A DNA stretch of 21,298 bases from Chrysochromulina tobinii (taxonomy: Eukaryota; Haptophyta; Prymnesiales; Chrysochromulinaceae), in assembly GCA_001275005.1 (NCBI GenBank), contig JWZX01002776.1, positions 1-21,298 of the forward strand, given 5' to 3'. Below the pieces are notes generated by a model. It was not told the DNA's origin. It worked only from the letters and a program-made list of their open reading frames with translations, and ran no database searches. The position numbers and the translations under genes are program-made. Below are positions 16,810 through 21,298 of the stretch, piece by piece (the first letter of the stretch is position 1; each line of letters starts with the position of its first letter).

Positions 16810-16818
16810 TCAGACTTC
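16012..16818. mobile_element. Foldback-type element with long degenerate terminal inverted repeats
   Basis: The left end, GAAGCCTGAAGCCTCTAATA (from 16012), and the reverse complement of the right end, GAAGTCTGAAGCCTCTATAA (from 16818), match. Similarity continues through GTTAAAACCA (16034-16043 on the left), CGTCCTTCGTACT-like sequence (left ~16078-16089, right ~16758-16771), CCCGGCGG/GGGGCT and further patches, up to roughly 240 bp per arm. The centre (about 16270-16500) is unrelated GC-rich sequence with no transposase. This is the layout of a non-autonomous foldback or long-TIR element. No clear target-site duplication was found, since the flanks are themselves a duplication. The right end reaches into the neighbouring gene's last codons. 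Confidence 0.55.
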
Positions 16819-17931
16819 AGGCGGCGCGCCTAGTGTCACGCGTGTCTGTGCACCGGCTAGCAACCCTGCGTCTAACACGGACAACGACTGGTTGAACGAG
16901 GTCATACCATATGTGTCACGATATTGACTTGGCGCGAGCGCAACCGCCAGATCTTCCCAGTGGAGCGATTCGGCCGATTTGGAGCAGAACGAGGTTCGCC
17001 TTTTGCTGCCCGCTAACGACGCGTCCAGGGCCACATTGGCAGGCGGTGGCGGGTGCATGGTAGATTGCAGGGTGGTTGGACCACCACAACGATGAAGATT
17101 GGGTGCGCTCACACTCGTGGCTCCTTGAGGTAGCGTCGCGGACCCTGGCCGACGATGTAGCACGGGGGGGTGGCGTGGATGATCGACCGTGGGGCTGGAT
17201 GCCAGGAGTGCCCGTCTAGGTGCAGAGCTACGCTGTGCCGCGAGTGAAGCCATGTAAGACTCGGCGCCTCTTCTGCTCTGCTCCTGTGATGGACCAGCCG
17301 CCCTCCTCTCCTTGTACAAACTCTGGGTTCCGGCAAGCCTGCTTACGAATGGAGTGGCGGTGACGGAGAGGCGGTCGGTCAACGCCATGGTGCCTGCGCT
17401 TCCTGGCCGTGATTTGCTCGTCTTGACAAGTGCGGATGCAATTGCTTCCTCGACTGCTGTTATGTCGGCCTTTTGGTGCATCGCATTCTCGTACATCTCC
17501 ATCAGCGACTCGTGGATGCGCGTCAGGCGATCAGCCTCGTTCTCCTTTTGATTGCTTGCCATGGCATCTTCGCGCAAGAGTCGCAACAGCTCGTCACGAT
17601 TTGCCTTAGTATTGAGCTGAGCCTCAAGCGTAGCTAGCCGGGATGCAAGCACATCGATGTTGACCTGGAGTGATGCCTTCATCTGAGCCTCGAGCCTTGA
17701 CAGCTGAGATGCAAGGCCATCTACGTTGACCTGGAGCGACATTGCCCATTGCTGAACGTCGAGAAATGCAGAAGCGCTCGCGCCCACAACGTTCGAGCTG
17801 AGTGCCTTGCCGCCAGCTGCATCCATGCAACCTGCGTGCCTGGATTCGAGGTCAGCAACGCGAGCCTCTAGGGCATCGAAGACAGCCTTCGGCACCATTT
17901 GAGACGTGTCAACTGGCTCATTGACCGGCAT
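16810..17931 (-). CDS. Coiled-coil protein, possibly cytoskeletal or ciliary
   Basis: From ATG 17931 the frame gives 373 aa. Residues ~12-165 are coiled coil, with heptads in VFDALEARVADLESR and a tandem unit in which LQVNVDGLASQLSRLEAQ is followed by LQVNIDVLASRLATLEAQ. Next come NTKANRDELLRLLRED and QKADITAVEEAIASAL. The C-terminal half is Ser/Arg/Pro-rich and disordered, with RPGSA twice and SAPNL. No enzyme domain or membrane segment is seen. Such layouts are common in algal basal-body and axoneme-associated proteins, but this is inference. The frame is open upstream to a GTG at 18054, so an earlier exon is possible. The last two codons and TGA (GAA GTC TGA) lie within the right arm of the foldback element, and the last ~48 codons are duplicated at 15683-16013. 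Confidence 0.65.
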   Translation of the reverse strand: MPVNEPVDTSQMVPKAVFDALEARVADLESRHAGCMDAAGGKALSSNVVGASASAFLDVQQWAMSLQVNVDGLASQLSRLEAQMKASLQVNIDVLASRLATLEAQLNTKANRDELLRLLREDAMASNQKENEADRLTRIHESLMEMYENAMHQKADITAVEEAIASALVKTSKSRPGSAGTMALTDRLSVTATPFVSRLAGTQSLYKERRAAGPSQEQSRRGAESYMASLAAQRSSAPRRALLASSPTVDHPRHPPVLHRRPGSATLPQGATSVSAPNLHRCGGPTTLQSTMHPPPPANVALDASLAGSKRRTSFCSKSAESLHWEDLAVALAPSQYRDTYGMTSFNQSLSVLDAGLLAGAQTRVTLGAPPEV

Positions 17932-18326
17932 GTCGCAAGCCTCGCGCCAGGTCGCGACTGTCGATGTGCGTGTGTGGTCAGACTGTGTCGATTCTCGCGA
18001 GCAACCAGAGCCGCCACCACACAGGCGAACGTCGTGAGGCGCGAATCTGGACACACAAAGAGCTGATGAAACGGCCGAAACGACAAACGTCGCACGTCTT
18101 TAATGAGCTACCGGTACACCTCTTTTGTCACTGTTAATGGATGATCAACCCCTCCTGGCCACTAAATATCCTCGATATTGTTGCTCACCTGCGCCCTGCC
18201 CACGACACTAAAACATCGACGGGGACGCGGCATGCGATTATTTTCGACGAGCCACCGTGCGACCAGGACCTCGCACACTACAGAACTCCCGTTCACAGTC
18301 GAGTACAATGTACATTTACTTGGGAC
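17932..18326. other. Intergenic region between Sfi1-like and coiled-coil genes
   Basis: The 395 bases hold the Sfi1-like 3'UTR and the promoter of the coiled-coil gene. A possible acceptor (tgtgtccag, minus strand, near 18047) could mark an upstream intron of the coiled-coil gene, but no matching donor or exon can be fixed. No other structure is seen. Confidence 0.45.
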
Positions 18327-21298
18327 TCAGTCGAGCGAGGTTGCCGGAGCCCCTTCGGTGCGCGATGCAGGAGGCCACCTCGAGCGGGAAAAAACCTCTT
18401 GGGCAGGCCTCGTGGCCAAATTGGGAGAGGTTGCATTGCGCACGAGTGGTGCTGGTGTCTTGCCGGCACTTTCTCGATCGGCCTGTGGCGACGACGCACG
18501 CAACCGGCTGGGAGAGGACCTCTGATTGCGCAACGCAGGTTGGATAATCTCCCCGTATGACCTCTCCGCAGGGGACGCTTGCGAGCGAAGCTCTCGGGGC
18601 GCAGCGGACGGAGCAGCTGCCGAGGCCTCGCGCCCATCGACTACTATAAATCGGTTCAGCAATTCGGCGTTGAACCTCGCCTGATTTTCTGCAAAGCGCT
18701 CCAGCGGCTTCACGCCCGTCGCAGCGTGAAACTGCTTCGCGATAACGAGATCAAGCTTGACTGGGTCTTTCGCGTGGGCGCGAGCGGCAGCAGTCGACCA
18801 TCTATGGAATGACTTGGGAGTCACTGGCTTTGGAGGAGTCTCTGGCTGGCGGCGAGGTGTCAGAACGGCAAGCGTAGCAGCCCGTTCTGCTTCGAGCGTC
18901 TCGATCGCCGCTTTGCGTTGCTCTTCGAGCGCGCCAAGTGCTTGATCTCGTTCGTGCTCAGCATTCTCGAGCGCCGTACGGAGCAAGCGCGCTGTCGCCT
19001 CTGCCGCCTTAAGCTCCTTGCGCAGTCGCGTCGTGGCCTCGTCAAGATCTTTGCGCAGCTGCGTAGTGCACGCTTGCTGCTGCGAAATCCGCCTCTGATC
19101 GTGCTGGTGCAACCGGCGTGCAGAGGCGGACTCGCGTATCGCCTCGAAGCCCTCTGCGAGGTGTCGTGTGTTGCGCGCTGTCACCATGCGCATTGCCACT
19201 GTATGTTGCATGCCACGTGCCTTCCAATGCACCCACGCGGTTGAGGGCTGCGGCAACTCCGTGCACACGTATCGACGCCAGAGACACGCGATGCTGCGCA
19301 AGTCCGTGTGGCGAAGCTGCTTGAGGAGCAAGTGACCTCGATCGGACACGCGCGCCTCAGTCCGTCGATACAGCCTGCGCACAAACAGGTCGATGCGAGT
19401 CGAGTCCGCCTCCGGTTTACATCTGATCAGCCACCGACGAAAAGCCTTTCGAGTGCTTAGAGACCTAGAGCCAGCAAGCCCCAAGGAGCTCAGAGCTCTT
19501 GCCGCGGCAAACCACTCAACCAGCTTGTCAAAGGCCGGCTTAACGTGAAGAGCATTCCGGACAGTCTTAAGCTCGTCCGCGCGGTCCCGGACGAACACTG
19601 CGCGCCATTTCTTCAAGCCAATCAGCAAAGCTCTTCTGCGCGCCTCGCGTGCCGCAAGCAAGAATCCAAGCGATTGATTACGCTTCGAACCGGAGTTGTT
19701 TCGCCAGCAATTAAGTGCAGATCGCGCGCGGCTGTGCAGGATGCTGGCAAGAACGCCGCGCTTCTTCTGAAAAAGCGCGGCGTTGTCGTGAAGTGCCTCA
19801 AAGGCAGCCGCCATGCGGCCGCCAGTACGGAACTGGTTGCCGACCATCTTGAGCATACGCTTGGCCTCGAGAAGCATCTCAACCATTTCGATCCAAGAAT
19901 TGAGAGCGGTCTTCAAGGCCGGGTTGCCGAAAACAGCCAGTTTCCCCTTCAGCTCGATCGTCTCTTCGTATACTGCCTGCCAAGTGTACCAGCTCCTCCT
20001 TAGCCCGCCATCTTGTAGCGCACGCACGACGCCAGCGGCCTGTCTCATAGCATTCGTGAACTTGAACCACAATTCATACCAGGTGAGGAAGCCCTTGTAC
20101 AGCGCTTGCTTTCTCAACCGAAGTAACACGCGACCCTCGAGCTTCTGAGAGCGTTGCAAAGCAAACTCTTTCTGTGTTTGCGTCAATTCTGACCAGCGGC
20201 CCAAGAGGCGACGGATCGGCGTGAGGAGTACGTAGCTATACTTGAGCATCAGCTCGTATCTGGACGACCGCGACCACACAACGAGCGCACGCTGTATAGC
20301 GCGACCTCTCCGCGTCGCGTGCATGTGTCGGAGAGCGCTGGTCTTCATACGAGCCCATCTGACACGCCCAGATGCAGCCGAAAACCAGCGGACGATGCCA
20401 CGGCGTATCTGCTTGGTGCGCGTCTGCTGCGTGCCCAGTCTTAGGAGCTGATAGATGCGCCACAGCAGTAGAAACCTCGTCCACGACCGGCGCAAGGCGC
20501 GTGCCCGATACGTCCTTGTTGCTTGTGCGAGGCGGCTCTTTTGCTCGCGCTTTTCCGCTGGCCCATCAAGGGTGAACCTTAGCCACGCGACAAACCAGCG
20601 ATTCCTGAAGGCACTCAGGCCCTTCCAGAATGCAGTCTTCTGTTTGAGGGTGCTTTGAAGAACTGAGCGCAGCGAATTCAATGCTCAAAGCTTCTGAGCG
20701 CCTTGGAGCTTACGGCTCAAATAGCGAAGCACGACAAAGTCCTGGCATCGCTGCGTGAATTGGCCAAACGCAGCCCGCAGCTGGCGGACCGCTGGATCGA
20801 AGGCATTGAGCGCATCAGCCAAGAGTCTCTTGGACGTGCTCAAATCGGAAGCCCACGCAGACCACGTGGCAAATGCACACGCCCCATGATAATCCCAGAG
20901 GAAGCTCCAAGCCTTGCGAAGCTTGCGCATGAACTCGGCGCGCATCACGACCATCTCGTGCCACGCGCCCCAAGCACGCGAGAGCGCGCGATGGAGGAGG
21001 TGGCCCAGGCTCTTGCCCATCGACTCGCAAGCCGCGCGCTCACGCCGCACGTGCCCACGCCATTGAACGAATGCACGGCGGCGGAAGGTGATTTTATGCC
21101 GACGAAACCACACGCGCTCGTCGGCAAACTCCATAAAACGAGCACGCCAGTGGGCGAAGATCCTCTGCCCCATCACTTTGCCTGCTGTGCAACGCAGGTG
21201 ACGCAGGTAAGAAGCCCACGCAGACCACGTGGCAAATGCACACGCCCCATGATAATCCCAGAGGAAGCTCCAAGCCTTGCGAAGCTTGCGCATGAACT
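18327..21298 (-). CDS. Sfi1-like tryptophan-repeat protein, 5' partial, with one in-frame TGA
   Basis: The minus frame is open from the right edge to the stop at 18327, about 990 codons, except for one TGA at 20687-20685. The N-terminal two-thirds is a series of basic helices with spaced Trp cores such as AFVQWRGHVRR, RRSWTRFLLLWRIY, LLGRWSELTQ, GFLTWYELWFKF, RRSWYTWQAVYE, LKKWRAVFV and FRRWLIRCK. This is the layout of Sfi1/centrin-binding repeat proteins, which form long alpha-helices at centrosomes and basal bodies. A coiled coil follows (about 19100-18850), then a Ser/Pro/Arg-rich tail with TSPNL. The TGA can be removed by a 51-nt GT-AG intron (20713-20663, GTAAGC...GCTCAG, phase 1) that keeps the frame; otherwise the gene is interrupted. 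An identical 88-nt repeat duplicates a 29-residue unit. The start lies beyond the window. Confidence 0.75.
20663..20713 (-). other. Candidate 51-nt intron containing the in-frame TGA
   Basis: The donor GTAAGC and acceptor GCTCAG bracket 51 nt that include TGA 20687-20685. Removal keeps the reading frame, joining ...VLRYLS to LLQSTLKQKTAFW. It is shorter than every other intron inferred here (82 nt or more), so it is uncertain. Confidence 0.4.
20848..20935. repeat. 88-bp perfect direct repeat, copy 1, in Sfi1-like gene
   Basis: It is identical to 21211-21298, offset by 363 nt (121 codons), and encodes FMRKLRKAWSFLW...TWSAWAS in frame. Flanking sequence on the left differs between copies (ASDLSTSK here, ASYLRHLR in the other). 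Confidence 0.97.
21211..21298. repeat. 88-bp perfect direct repeat, copy 2, cut by window edge
   Basis: It is identical to 20848-20935 over all 88 bases and ends exactly at the last base of the window, so the full repeat may be longer. It encodes the same 29-residue Trp-rich unit. Confidence 0.97.

Overview
The window is nuclear DNA of a GC-rich microbial eukaryote, most likely a chromist alga such as a haptophyte. The genes are closely packed and lie on both strands. They have short GT-AG introns (82-123 nt, plus one enlarged to 212 nt), and many introns open with GTGCGY and close with GCGCAG. The products are plainly eukaryotic: a Tom70 import receptor, adenylate kinase, SmD2, a microsomal-type P450 and an Sfi1-like tryptophan-repeat protein. 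The taxonomic guess is inference. I see no rRNA, tRNA, CRISPR or bacterial-style operon. Gene models were built by reading splice sites and frames by eye; none has been checked against transcripts.

Layout. 1-1077 (-): 2OG-Fe(II) oxygenase-like gene running off the left edge into a poly-Glu (CTC) repeat. 1713-3304 (-): two-exon cytochrome P450. 3725-5200 (+): intronless DDD-motif glycosyltransferase, divergent from the P450. 5663-7490 (+): three-exon DUF445 membrane protein with a duplicated 3' splice site and a TTGAC pentamer expansion in its second intron. 7845-8913 (+): two-exon START/SRPBCC-like protein with a signal peptide. 10004-11846 (-): Tom70 with one apparent +1 frameshift. 11885-12866 (+): four-exon adenylate kinase whose start codon is only 38 bp from that of Tom70. 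13381-13857 (-): SmD2 with a 5-nt first coding exon. 14669-15451 (-): SAP-like-domain protein with a C-terminal membrane segment. 15452-16809: repeat-rich, with a foldback element of about 0.8 kb and a decayed copy of the neighbouring gene's 3' end. 16810-17931 (-): coiled-coil protein. 18327-21298 (-): large Sfi1-like protein, 5' partial, interrupted by one in-frame TGA and containing a perfect 88-bp repeat at the right edge.

The genes do not form a pathway. Local relations are the Tom70/adenylate kinase head-to-head pair, the P450/glycosyltransferase divergent pair with a shared 420-bp promoter region, and the adjacent coiled-coil and Sfi1-like genes, which may both be cytoskeletal. The most notable features are structural: very short divergent promoters, duplicated splice acceptors, a stop-free intron of length 3n in a core spliceosome gene, a foldback element that supplies a stop codon, and repeats at both window ends.
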